DNA of 64,000 bases from Thermomonas carbonis. GTDB taxonomy: Bacteria; Pseudomonadota; Gammaproteobacteria; Xanthomonadales; Xanthomonadaceae. The position numbers were made by a program, and so were the translations under genes. Below, in pieces: positions 18,459 to 28,050 of this stretch (its first letter is position 1; the number at the start of each line of letters is the position of its first letter). The stretch is from NCBI RefSeq assembly GCF_014396975.1, contig NZ_CP060719.1:2266001-2330000 (forward strand), written 5' to 3'. Under the pieces are notes generated by a model, which was given only the letters and a program-made list of their open reading frames with translations, was not told where the DNA came from and did not search any database.

Positions 18459-18657
18459 GCGTGCGCCGGCAAGGTCGATCTCACGTTAGCGAGTCGGGCT
18501 CGCCCCAGGTTCCGCCGAGGCTAACGGTTGCTTCGATGATCTGACAACCGGCAACGCCTGTTGAAGCCGACTTGGCCACTGGAGGTCAGGCCCTGCCACT
18601 CCCTGGCACCGCACCTTGATCCGCGCCATCTGGCGCGCGGCGATCCGGAAAGCCACC

Positions 18658-21354
18658 TCAGGCAAGGCGATTCCACGACCCGGCTTCCTTGACGAATCGC
18701 CGGGCATCCTGGGCACTGGGGAATCTCCCGAAGGCAGTGGAAGTCGGCAGGTCCACCGGGAAGATCGAGCATCCCGCCACGCGGGGTGGCGGAGGGCGGA
18801 TGGGTCCTGGCAGGCGCCGGAAGCCTCGAGCCTCGGGATCGAGCATCAGCCGCACGAACAGGTCCAGATAGCGATCGATCATCTGCTCGGTGCGTGTCGA
18901 AGCCTTGCGCACCATGCGATGCGCGCAGGAGGCCATTTCCCGGCGGCGCATCGGGTCCTCGATCAACGAGCGCAGCTGACGCGCCGCGATGTGGACATTC
19001 CCGTCCGCCGCCACTAGTCCGCTGCTGCCGTCGATGATCAGCCAATCGCTTGGAGGCGAAGGACCAATCCAAAGTGGGATGCAGCCATTGCCCATCGCCT
19101 CCAGCACCAGCGGGCGCAGCTCGGTGTTCCCCGGGCCAGCTACGACGAAGTCATTGCCCCGGCAGAGCGCCAGCCATTGCTGACGATTGGGCTCGATGAC
19201 AATCTGCGCGCCCATCGCCAGCAACTCGGGTTGGCAGGCCTTTGTCGGGTCGATGACGACGATTCGGGATCCCGGCATGCAGGTCGCGATCGCCGAAAAC
19301 ATCCGCGGCAGCCAGCCGTGCTCGCCGTGCTGCAGTCCCGCCCCCAGTATGACGATCGACACACCCACACCCGCGTCGACCGCCCACGCTCGTTCGAGCC
19401 GAGGTACAAGAAAATCCAGCCCGTTCTCGATCATCTCAAGGCGGTCTTCGATACCTGGTATCTGTTGCCGCAGATGGCGTGAGAGCCCAAGGTCGGTTGT
19501 CACGACAGCATCCCAACAATCCCGAAGTCCCGCCACGTGCTCCGTGTACAGAGCGCTGGCCTCGTGCACCATGCCGATGACCTTGACGCGATCTGATAGC
19601 GCCGGAATGACACTGGAATGTCTCCAGTCGTAGTTGGGGATGTAGATGCAGGGCGCCGCCGCCTCCAATGTCCGGATCATCGCGCCCCAGCGTGCCCCCC
19701 AGTTTTCCTGCCCGGACAGCATCAGTTCCTGGAACGGTATATCGCTGGCGCGGCCAAGCCGTGGTTCGTCAATATGGACCAGGCCCGTGGACTCTTCGGT
19801 CAACAGAATCCGTGCGGAAAGTCCGGACTTGCGGAGGCCGCGCACCAAGTCTTCCGACCATCGATTGACACCATTGCAGGTCCAGGCCGGGGCTGACACG
19901 AATACGGGAAGCCCCTCGAGGGTCCGGGCTGGTCTGCGTGCGCTGACGCGCTGGCGTCGCCGTCCCTGCTCGCTGCTCGCGACCTTCGCTGTGCCCGCGA
20001 CCGCCAGGATGTAAGCCTCGCAGTCGTCGACTGAAGGAAAGTCACCCAGGCCACCTTCGTGATGAGTCAACTCGACCGGGAACAGACTAATGCCAGCGAC
20101 TTCCCGAGGTGGCGGTGACAGCGCCTCGCGCGTTCGGATGAAGCGCCCTTCGCGGACCGCTTGCCACCCGTCAGCGAACACACGCCGGTAGGCGGCGACC
20201 ATGTCCTCGACCCGGAACCCCCCGCCATGCGCCGTTTCATGGGCATGGGCTGCCATCTGTTCCCGGCGTTCAGGATGCTGCCAGAGGAATTGCAGGCGCT
20301 CGGCAAAGGCTATCGTGTCGCCGACCGACACCATGAATCCGTTGATGCCGTCGTCTACGAGTTCGGGAATGCCGCTCTCCATACGACTGACGACCGGGAC
20401 ACAGCCCCGGCCCATCGCCTCGATCAAGGCGTTGGGCATGCCCTCGAAGGCAGAGGCCAGCAGGTAGACATCATGCTGCTCCAACAGGGTTGCCACGGAG
20501 TCGGGTGAAACCACACCAAGAAACCTGACGGCCCCGCGCTCTACAAGCGTATTACAGGCGTCCCGGAGCGCTGCTTCGTCAGGTCCCGCCCCCACGATGC
20601 TCAACTCCACCGGGACGCCGAGGTCCAGGGCATGCTGGACGATTTTCGGGAGATCCAGTACGCGCTTCTGATGCTGTTTCAATACGCCGTGATAGATCAG
20701 TCGCAACACGCCGGCGGAGCGGTTCCGGACAGGGCGTGACGGGGGAATGTTCACGCCGATCGGGATGGTGATGATCCGGTCGGCAAGCTCGGGACACAGC
20801 TCGGCGACACGTCGTGCTACGGCCCCGCTGACGGCGACGATCACATTCCAGTAGCGTCCCAGGCGCTGCACATGGTCGTAATGCAGTGGATCGTCACTGT
20901 GGACGACCCCGACAACCACCACATTCTCGGACAGCCGTGGGCAGACCATCGAATGACGCCAGTCCGAGTTGGGGATGTAGATGCAGGGCGCGGCCTCTTC
21001 CAGCAGGCGCACCATGTGCCCCCAGTGTGCCCCCCAGCCCTGGGAGTAGCCAACGGGCAACTCCTGAAAAGGCACGCCGTCGGGACGTGGCATCAACGCC
21101 TCGTCGGTGTTGATGAGCCTGGAGTCGTGTTCCGTCAGCAGTACCTGTGCGGAAACATTCGCCTCCAGCAGTCCACGCACGAGATTGGCGGAGAAAACGT
21201 TGACGCCGTTGACGGTCCAGGTGGTTGCTGCCGCGATCACCTGGACATCCGGGGGCGGGCATGCCTCTTGCACTGGGTCCGCGGATGCTCGAAACCACCG
21301 ACGATGCACCGCCAAGGCCCATGCACGCACTGCCGCCGGAAGCGACTGGCTCAT
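18658..21354 (-). CDS. Tandem GT4-like glycosyltransferase, two homologous units
   Basis: An 898-residue protein made of two related GT-B-like halves. Both halves share WT-NGVN, LLTE, PFQEL, a W(G)A-WG block, then APCIYIPN-DWRHS at about residues 130 and 610. Unit 1 (about 30-460) keeps a full donor site, with FEGMPNALIEAMGRGCVPV giving the E-x7-E pair. Unit 2 (about 485-890) has NTELRPLVLEAMGNGCIPL, a degraded or divergent site. Each unit ends with a similar VAGxSxFPV tail. The ATG at 21354 overlaps the upstream gene by 4 nt; an open frame further upstream overlaps that gene and was rejected. It may add two sugars, or use one half as a regulatory or binding module. Direct duplication is visible; function is inferred. 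Confidence 0.83.
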   Translation of the reverse strand: MSQSLPAAVRAWALAVHRRWFRASADPVQEACPPPDVQVIAAATTWTVNGVNVFSANLVRGLLEANVSAQVLLTEHDSRLINTDEALMPRPDGVPFQELPVGYSQGWGAHWGHMVRLLEEAAPCIYIPNSDWRHSMVCPRLSENVVVVGVVHSDDPLHYDHVQRLGRYWNVIVAVSGAVARRVAELCPELADRIITIPIGVNIPPSRPVRNRSAGVLRLIYHGVLKQHQKRVLDLPKIVQHALDLGVPVELSIVGAGPDEAALRDACNTLVERGAVRFLGVVSPDSVATLLEQHDVYLLASAFEGMPNALIEAMGRGCVPVVSRMESGIPELVDDGINGFMVSVGDTIAFAERLQFLWQHPERREQMAAHAHETAHGGGFRVEDMVAAYRRVFADGWQAVREGRFIRTREALSPPPREVAGISLFPVELTHHEGGLGDFPSVDDCEAYILAVAGTAKVASSEQGRRRQRVSARRPARTLEGLPVFVSAPAWTCNGVNRWSEDLVRGLRKSGLSARILLTEESTGLVHIDEPRLGRASDIPFQELMLSGQENWGARWGAMIRTLEAAAPCIYIPNYDWRHSSVIPALSDRVKVIGMVHEASALYTEHVAGLRDCWDAVVTTDLGLSRHLRQQIPGIEDRLEMIENGLDFLVPRLERAWAVDAGVGVSIVILGAGLQHGEHGWLPRMFSAIATCMPGSRIVVIDPTKACQPELLAMGAQIVIEPNRQQWLALCRGNDFVVAGPGNTELRPLVLEAMGNGCIPLWIGPSPPSDWLIIDGSSGLVAADGNVHIAARQLRSLIEDPMRRREMASCAHRMVRKASTRTEQMIDRYLDLFVRLMLDPEARGFRRLPGPIRPPPPRVAGCSIFPVDLPTSTAFGRFPSAQDARRFVKEAGSWNRLA

Positions 21355-22565
21355 GGCGCTGCGCTGCGCGTGCCTTGGTAGATGGCGACCGCGGCCTGCG
21401 CCAGGCGCGAAGCGTCGTGCGAACGTTCGATCGTCTTTCGGGCTTCCCGTCCAAGCCGGGAACGCAGCTCGGCATCCTCGATCAGCCGTTCGATGCTGGC
21501 GACAAAGGCGGGGGCGTCGCCGACATCCGCTAGCAAGCCATCGACGCCGTCGCGGATGATCTCCGGCATGCCGCCCTGGTTGGAAGCGACCACCGCCCGG
21601 CCCGCTGCCATGGCTTCCAGGCAGGAATAGGGGCAGTTCTCCCACAGACTGGGCAGCAACACCACGTCAGCGGTGCGCACGAGTTCCCGGAGATCTGCCA
21701 TTGGCAATTTGCCGACGGCATGAACCGATCCCTTCAGGCGTCGTGCGGCTAGGCGCGGCAGCAGGTCAGTGCCTACGTGGCCGAAAAGATCCTCGCCAGA
21801 AAGTACCAGGTTGACGTCGAATCGCTCGAGTATCGACGTCGCGATCTCGTTCATCAGCGCGATGCCCTTGCGCTTTTCCATTCGCCCGGCGAATACGATG
21901 GTGGGGACACCTCGCCGAAGTCCGTGGCGGGCGTGGACATCACGGGGCTCGAAGGCACGGTCCATCCATCCCAGGTCAAGCCCATTGGAAATGACCTGGC
22001 AGGAGCGGGCGATGCCAAGTTCCTGGCTGGCCTGCTCGGCGACAAAGCGAGAGCAGGCGGTCATGGCGGTCGCAGCGATCATGGCCCGCTTCTCGATCGC
22101 CGAGCACATAAGGGTATCCGCCTGGCGCACATCGTAGTAGGGCATGATCAGCGCGGAAGGAGAATGCAGGCGGACGACGGTGGGTACGCCCGTCCAGCGG
22201 GTGATCAAGGCGCCCTCGGCACCGCATTCGGGCATCTCGAGGATGTCGAAGCGGTGGTTGCGCAGCAAGGCGCGCATGCCCTGGAACATGCTCCAGGCAT
22301 TCTGCAGTCGTTGTTGCGTCCACCACCAGCGAAACGAGCCGGCCCGGGCGAGGATTCGCATCACCAGGCCATCAGCCCAGAAGCGGTGGACCTGCACGCC
22401 CTCCTGGTCTTCGCTCCGGAGCGGGGAGGGCTCGCTGGCACCTGCCAGAACGTGGACTTCGTGGCCGAGTTCGCGCAGCGCCCGTGCGTGGTGCCAAGTG
22501 TAGGTGCCGATACCACCGAAACCGGTCTCGGGCGGATATTCGAAGGAAAGTAGCGCAATCTTCAT
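21351..22565 (-). CDS. GT4-family glycosyltransferase
   Basis: GT-B retaining glycosyltransferase of 404 residues. The N-terminal MKIALLSFEYPPETGFGGIGTYTWH is the classic GT4 opening with the Gly-rich acceptor loop. The C-terminal lobe has FAGRMEKRKG and SLWENCPYSCLEAMAAGRAVVAS, containing the donor E-x7-E. It overlaps both neighbours by 4 nt, so it is mid-operon. It is closely similar in motif style to the GT4 half of the fusion encoded at the head of this arm (ENFPYSCIESMASG), suggesting duplication. The acceptor is probably the lipid-linked glycan; the sugar is unknown. Confidence 0.9.
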   Translation of the reverse strand: MKIALLSFEYPPETGFGGIGTYTWHHARALRELGHEVHVLAGASEPSPLRSEDQEGVQVHRFWADGLVMRILARAGSFRWWWTQQRLQNAWSMFQGMRALLRNHRFDILEMPECGAEGALITRWTGVPTVVRLHSPSALIMPYYDVRQADTLMCSAIEKRAMIAATAMTACSRFVAEQASQELGIARSCQVISNGLDLGWMDRAFEPRDVHARHGLRRGVPTIVFAGRMEKRKGIALMNEIATSILERFDVNLVLSGEDLFGHVGTDLLPRLAARRLKGSVHAVGKLPMADLRELVRTADVVLLPSLWENCPYSCLEAMAAGRAVVASNQGGMPEIIRDGVDGLLADVGDAPAFVASIERLIEDAELRSRLGREARKTIERSHDASRLAQAAVAIYQGTRSAAP

Positions 22566-23992
22566 GGCCTGTTTGCCAAGTGTCCAAGTGTGTCGCGATG
22601 CTTCAGGATCGCGCCACGTATCCGACGATGGAAATCGAATTCCGATGTGTGAACATCGTAGTCGCGTTGCACGCGAGCGATTGCGTTGGTGCCCAGCTGG
22701 CTGCGCAGCCCGTCATGACGGGCCAACGCCTGCACGGCGAACGCCAGTGCAGCCGCGTCGCGTTGCGGGACAATCAGGCCGTGGACGCCGTCTTCGATGA
22801 CTTCGACGATCGAGCCGGCATCGGTTGCGATGATGGCGCAGCCGGACGCCATCGCTTCCAGGATGGCGGTAGGGATGCCGTCCTTGTCGCCATTCGGCAG
22901 GTCGACAAATGGCGCGACGAAGATATCCGCTTCGGCGAGTTCGCGATGAATGTCACGGCTGCCTCGTTGGCCGAGAAACGTCACCGCTTGATCGATGTCG
23001 AGCTCGGTGGCCTGTGACCGCAGATTCAGCGCATAGGCTCTTGCCACCGGCGAATTCGCGTCTGCCGCACCTATGATCCTGGCGTCCACTGCCAGGCCGT
23101 TGTCCAGCAGCAGACGGACTGCCTCCACCAGGAATTCGATTCCCTTCTTTGGATCGATGCGGCAGACGCTGAGTATGCGAAGCGGTTTATCGGCCTGACG
23201 CGGCAGTCGCTCTCCGGTGAGGAATTCCGCCGTGTCGATGGCGTTTGGCTTGACCACCAAGGTCGGCAAGGGTGCGCGATGGAGCTGCTCCAGCTCCTCG
23301 GCGATGCGCCGCGAGGTCGCGACCACCACCGCACAGTCCTGCAGATGCAGGCGCACGGCCTTCAATCCGTAATCGTCCAACATGTGATCGGCGTAGCAAC
23401 TGACACCCCTGGGAATGCCTAGCAGCCGCGACGCGACCCAGGCGAACAATGTCTGTTCGTAAAAGAAGTAGCTGTGCAGATAATCCGCTTTCCATGCCTG
23501 CACCGCCCTTGCGAATGAAAAGGCCTGCAGGAAGTGCTCGTTTTGCTCCAGCACCTCGCGCGTCAGGCCTGTGGCCTGCACCAGCGCTTGCACCAGCGCT
23601 TCGACCTGTGCGGGTTGACGGCGGCGGAACCGGGCGAGGTCTCGCGCACCCGTACGTCGATGCAGGATGATGCGCTGCTTCAAGCTCCACAGCGACTCGC
23701 AGGACGGCGCCAGGTCAGTCCGCGGCGCAAGTCGTGCGTACAGGAACAGGACCATGAAGCCCGCGCGTGCCAAGGCCTGGACTTCCTGATGCACGAACGT
23801 CTGCGAATAGACTGGAAAGGTCCAGCACGCAGTGGTCATCACCCTTGGGCGTCGTTGCGGTCGACCGATCGTGTCCAGCCAGGCGCGCAGCCGCAACCGC
23901 AGGATGATGAACTCGTGGGCCGCACCCAGGAGGACAGATTTGAGTGTTCCGATCACGTCAGCCACGATCGTGACGGTGCCAATGGCGGGCAT
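22562..23992 (-). CDS. GT4-family glycosyltransferase
   Basis: GT-B transferase with the signature PVYSQTFVHQEVQALARAG near residue 60 and a donor site GDKDGIPTAILEAMASGCAII near residue 390, matching the colanic-acid WcaL-type exopolysaccharide transferases. The start at 23992 overlaps the upstream GT2 by 35 nt; a GTG at 23956, 1 nt after that stop, would give 464 residues and is an equal candidate. The first 50 residues carry a hydrophobic stretch ahead of the fold. The stop overlaps the next GT4 by 4 nt. It probably extends the exported polymer; the sugar is not predictable. Confidence 0.88.
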   Translation of the reverse strand: MPAIGTVTIVADVIGTLKSVLLGAAHEFIILRLRLRAWLDTIGRPQRRPRVMTTACWTFPVYSQTFVHQEVQALARAGFMVLFLYARLAPRTDLAPSCESLWSLKQRIILHRRTGARDLARFRRRQPAQVEALVQALVQATGLTREVLEQNEHFLQAFSFARAVQAWKADYLHSYFFYEQTLFAWVASRLLGIPRGVSCYADHMLDDYGLKAVRLHLQDCAVVVATSRRIAEELEQLHRAPLPTLVVKPNAIDTAEFLTGERLPRQADKPLRILSVCRIDPKKGIEFLVEAVRLLLDNGLAVDARIIGAADANSPVARAYALNLRSQATELDIDQAVTFLGQRGSRDIHRELAEADIFVAPFVDLPNGDKDGIPTAILEAMASGCAIIATDAGSIVEVIEDGVHGLIVPQRDAAALAFAVQALARHDGLRSQLGTNAIARVQRDYDVHTSEFDFHRRIRGAILKHRDTLGHLANRP

Positions 23993-25028
23993 AGATCCGG
24001 TCGTAGGGAATCTGCGGATCCGCGGGACAATGACGCTCGAAATTCCCGCGGTCGGCGACCAGGCGCTGCGGGACCGGACCCGATCGCATCCAGCGACGCA
24101 GAATCAATTCGAATACATGTGGCAGTACCGCCAACAGCAGATTCAGCGGCCGCGAGCGCAGTCCCCAGCGGCATGCCTTCAGGTAGTCCCGGGACCAGAA
24201 CGACATGCCCGCGATGTGCAGGGCGAACTGCCCTCGGGATCTGCGCAGGATCTCTCTGGAAATGGACGCTTGGCGAGCGGCGAGAGCGCTCATCACTTCA
24301 TGGCGGGATCGCCACATTGCCCGGTAATCGCTGGACATGCTCTCGGCGCTACGCCGGTACCCGACCAGTACCTCTGGCACCACCGCAACGTGACAGTGCT
24401 CGGCCACCCGCAGCACGAGGTCCCAGTCCTCACACCCTTGGCACCCGCTGGCACGCAACTCGGAACGATAAGCACCGAGTCGCTCGACCGTGGATCGGCG
24501 AAACAGCGGCACGCTAGCGCTGCCAGTCACATTGATCTCGACCAGGCGCTGCAGGATGCGCCCTTCGATTCGCCAACGTGGCGATCGATCCAGGATTACA
24601 TTGTCAGTATCGATCCAGGCCCACCAGCAATAGACCAGCCCGGTATCCTCGCCAGCCTCCAGCATGCGCGATACTTGCCGCGATATCTTGGTCGGATCCC
24701 AGAGGTCATCGGCGTCGAGCGGCGCGAGAAATTCCCCATTGGCTGCCGCAATCGCCTTGTTTCGCGCGGCCGCGACACCCAGGTTGGCTTGACGTATTAG
24801 CCGCAAGCGCTTGTCCGACCGTGCGAGAGCGGCAACCACTGCGGCCGTTCCATCGATCGAGCCGTCATCCACGACGATCACCTCAAGGGCCGGATAGGTC
24901 TGGGCGAGCGCCGACCGGCAGGTCTCCTCGATGAATCGCTCGGCATTGAATGCCGCCACGATCACCGAGACCAAAGGCGTCACGACTCCGGGATTTGCAC
25001 CGGGGAAGCTGTTGTCTGCATCCGTCAT
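23958..25028 (-). CDS. GT2-family glycosyltransferase
   Basis: Inverting GT-A transferase, 356 residues from the ATG at 25028. That ATG overlaps the stop of the upstream gene (ATGA), which decided the start over an in-frame ATG at 25142. Core motifs are VSVIVAAFNAERFI, EVIVVDDGSIDGT, LDADDLWDP (the DxD at about residue 105) and GCEDWDLVLRV near 210, the ED catalytic-base region. The basic C-terminus (about 290-356) may associate with membrane. It lies second in the leftward operon. Donor and acceptor are unknown. Confidence 0.9.
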   Translation of the reverse strand: MTDADNSFPGANPGVVTPLVSVIVAAFNAERFIEETCRSALAQTYPALEVIVVDDGSIDGTAAVVAALARSDKRLRLIRQANLGVAAARNKAIAAANGEFLAPLDADDLWDPTKISRQVSRMLEAGEDTGLVYCWWAWIDTDNVILDRSPRWRIEGRILQRLVEINVTGSASVPLFRRSTVERLGAYRSELRASGCQGCEDWDLVLRVAEHCHVAVVPEVLVGYRRSAESMSSDYRAMWRSRHEVMSALAARQASISREILRRSRGQFALHIAGMSFWSRDYLKACRWGLRSRPLNLLLAVLPHVFELILRRWMRSGPVPQRLVADRGNFERHCPADPQIPYDRIYARHWHRHDRG

Positions 25029-27245
25029 TGGTCTGGACCCTTGCGCATGTTCCCGCCCTGGTCGCAGCCGACCGCTTCGCAATGCCTGGCCGATGTGGAA
25101 CAGGCCCTGCTGATCCGGAACCAGAGCCATCGTCCCAGCCACAGCAAGGACACGGTCGGCTCGCGCAGGACCCGTTGGCTAAGCGCTCGCCATTCTGCAG
25201 GGCTGCATTCGCGAATTCGCTGCGCCAGCGGTGTATGCATGTTTCGTATGGCACGCGCCATCAATGACAATCGCGCCGGATCGGTGAAGTTGGCCTGGGC
25301 GAGAGAGCCCGGAACGATCGAAAGCAGCGCGGCCGGGTACGTGAGCCCCCCCAGCCGGAGCTGGCCACTTGGTCGAGAACCTCGCGGCGCGACAGACCCG
25401 AACCGGTGTCGCCCGCCGCGCGAATGGCGGTCGCCAAGGCTTCGGCTCTTACCAGGACGCAGGGCTCGAAATGCCCGCCCCAGCCCAGGTCGGGCCGTGC
25501 CGGCAAGGGCGGGACAAGAATGCGATCTGCATCGGGATCGGCAAGCATCCACGCGCCCACCATGCCGAGGGAGGAATCTTGCTCAAGCGCACCAAGAGAG
25601 GTCGACAGGAAGGCGTCGTCAAGATGCACGCGGGCATCCAGAAAAGCGATGGCGGTCAAGCTCGGGTGGTGGGCCAGCATTTTCCTTGCTGCAACCATTT
25701 CTGCACGGCCGTCAGCCCCCCCCTCTGCACGCACTATTTCCCAACCGGGTTCGGAAACGTGTGTTGCCAGCACGTGTGAAGCCGCAAGGCACACGATGCT
25801 GACCGCGTTCGGTGAAAGATCCTGGGCGCGTAGCGAAGCCACAAGCGGCTCCGCTCCCCCTGTCCCCGGACGCTCACAACCACGCCGAGATTGGCAGGGC
25901 CGTCGGAGTGCCCTGTGCAACGCCCTTTCACGATGTCTGCCGCGGGAGCGGAGGCTCGAGACAGTGGGAGTGTTCCTCGCCCCTTGTGCTTGCGAATCAG
26001 CCGATCCTTCAGCTGCAGGTGCCGGCGCACCACCTCGGCGTTATCGCATGTGCGGGTAACCGCCGAGCGAGCAGCCCGACCCATACGCTCGCGCTCGGGG
26101 CCAGACGATGCCAATGCTCGCCGCAGTGCGCCGGCCAGCCCGGGCGGAGATGCCTCGGATGCGATCCAACCCGAGACGCCGTCGCTTACCAATTCGCGCA
26201 TGCCCCCGTTCGGGGAGACGATCACCGGCAATCCACTGGCCATGGATTCGATGCAGCTGTAGGGAAAATTCTCCCATCGAGACGGAACGATCGCTGCACA
26301 GGCACCGGCCAGTATGTTCGCCACTCCGACCGCGTCACAGGAGCCATGAAATCGAAACTGGTTGCGCACGTGGGCCGGTACCCGGTTGCGTATCGCCTCA
26401 CCTACCCCGAGTCCACCGGTGACCTCCATCGGCGTATCGCCACCGACGAAGTCGATCCTCAAATCGGGGTATTCGACCGCGATGGCAGCAACCGCATCCG
26501 CCAGCTCGATCACGCCCTTGCGCGGCTCGAGTCTTCCTACATGGCAAATCGATCGGCCGGACCAGACCCGCGAGGAACGCTCCAACGGCAGTGCGTCACC
26601 GATCGGATAGGGCAAGACCGTGATGTCCGAGCTCTGGATTCCATGGCGAAGCATGGCTTCTTCGGCAATGAAACGGCTGGGTGACAACAAGGCATCACAG
26701 GCACCAATCGAGAATGCTTCTGCACTCGCGGCCGGTGCGTAGTCCAGGACACTGGTATCCCATGCATTGGCCGCGAAAATCTGTTCGGTCGAGGAATGCA
26801 GGTGCACCACGCATGGGGGGTGCCTGGCCGGACCGAGTCCAAGCCGTCGCCGCAGTTGTAGGTAGTACAGCGGCGCCTCCCATTCCTGCGCCTCGATGAC
26901 GTCGATTCCCTCGGCCTGGATCAGGCTTTCCGCCAGCAGCGCCACCTGCCAGGAGAAAGCCTGGGCTGGAAAGGTGGAGGTAGTCATTGCCCGTCTCGCT
27001 CGAGGGTCACGGTCGGCGTTCGACGGAGAAAACCGATCCAACACAGGCTGATCGAATGCAATCCTGTGGATGATCAAGCGGCCATGGACTGATTCCTCGC
27101 ATGCCTTGGATGCGCCTGCCCATCGATGAGCAACGACATGCACGGTTTCGCCTGCCTCGGCCAACAGGCCGGCGATGTGCCGCACATAAGTACCAATGCC
27201 ACCCGGGGGATACGCAGCGGGGGGGTATTCGCGGCAGACCAACAA
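25025..27245 (-). CDS. GT4-GT2 fusion glycosyltransferase with two apparent frameshifts
   Basis: First gene of the leftward arm. An N-terminal GT4 domain (about residues 1-400: EYPPAAYPPGGIGTYV, RLEPRKG, ENFPYSCIESMASG) runs into a C-terminal GT2-like domain that lies in other frames. Frame 1 stops at 25734; restoring one base in the C4 run at 25864-25867 joins it to GTGGAEPLVASLRAQDL and FLDARVHLDD. A second break in the C7 run at 25346-25352 must be repaired to reach LTYPAALLSI and the stop at 25025, which overlaps the next ATG. The corrected protein is about 740 residues. The given start is TTG at 27245; CTG at 27254, 5 nt after AGAGG, fits the family start better. Both breaks contract homopolymers, so error is possible; otherwise the GT2 half is lost. 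Confidence 0.75.
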
Positions 27246-27504
27246 GTGCTTCAGACAGACCTCTTCACTAATTGACGATCAACTCGATACTGACGGACAG
27301 CGCTGCAAGCAAGTTTCATGGTTGGCTGAAACGGCGGTAGAGACTCTAGCATCCGGTGCCCGGGGCCCCACCCGACACCACCGACGCTTCAGCCAAGCCC
27401 TATCCTGGGGCAGGAGAAGTGTGATGCGGCGACGGAAGATGTACATCGAGGATTTCAAACGCATCGCGCGCCGGCGGGAGAAGAGCTGCCAGATACAGCG
27501 ATGG

Positions 27505-27776
27505 TGTAACGGGCGTCCCGCGAATGCACGATGGGTCGAGCGACGAAGGTGAGACGGCCCAGCTTGAATCGTGTGGCGCGTCTCATGGCCGGCAAAGGAC
27601 TGTTCGGCGTGCTCAAGCGCGAACGCATGCATCACCGTCGCCCAGCTGGCATTGACCAACCCAACAAGTGATGTGTTCGACCACATCGAGCGCTTCCACA
27701 CCCCACGTATGCAGCGAGGCTGGCTGCAAAAGATCAGGTCTCCAGTCTTTTAACCCGACAGTCGTTGAAACTTGGT
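27505..27776 (+). mobile_element. IS3-family transposase (OrfB) remnant
   Basis: Degenerate pieces of an IS3-type OrfB are readable in shifting frames. GVPRMHD and SLNRVARLMAGKGL match the helix-turn-helix segment before the DDE core. FGVLKRERMHHRR and SDVFDHIERFHTPRMQRG match the segment following the last catalytic Glu. RLAAKDQVSSLLTRQSLKLG matches the usual C-terminus. The joining of RLMAGKGL directly to FGVLKRE means the catalytic DDE core has been deleted. At least two frame changes occur, and I could not identify terminal inverted repeats. It lies between the glycan locus and a tRNA-Ser, a common position for island boundaries. Certainly non-functional. Confidence 0.65.
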
Positions 27777-27831
27777 ATGTCCGGAAGCCGGGAGGCAGGG
27801 GCAAAAGCAGGGACAGATGGTTTCGGATACG

Positions 27832-27856
27832 AAAAAGCCCCGTATTTCAGGGGCTT
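27832..27856 (-). terminator. Rho-independent terminator after tRNA-Ser
   Basis: On the minus strand AAGCCCC, an 8-nt loop and GGGGCTT form a hairpin followed by TTTTTC, placed 10 nt after the CCA end of the leftward tRNA-Ser. Confidence 0.75.
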
Positions 27857-27866
27857 GACGTTTATC

Positions 27867-27956
<90 letters not shown>

Positions 27957-28050
27957 GGAAAGCTGGGGTGTCGCGGGCCGGCAATCATACGAGCCGGGAC
28001 GCCCGCAGGCAAGGCGCTACACTGGCATCCCGCCTGCAACTGGTGTCGCG

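Larger units (their letters stand above)
27255..27866. other. 612-nt region between glycan locus and tRNA-Ser: no intact gene
   Basis: The left part (27255-27500) is the upstream region of the leftward operon and should hold its promoter; I see no convincing -35/-10 pair. The middle holds the transposase remnant described separately. The right part ends with the tRNA terminator. Open frames on either strand here are short, compositionally odd, and match no family I know beyond the transposase fragments. Confidence 0.5.

Noticed and set aside
27279..27701. 140-residue minus-strand frame near the tRNA-Ser
   Set aside because: Overlaps the transposase remnant in antisense; no motif or ribosome site.
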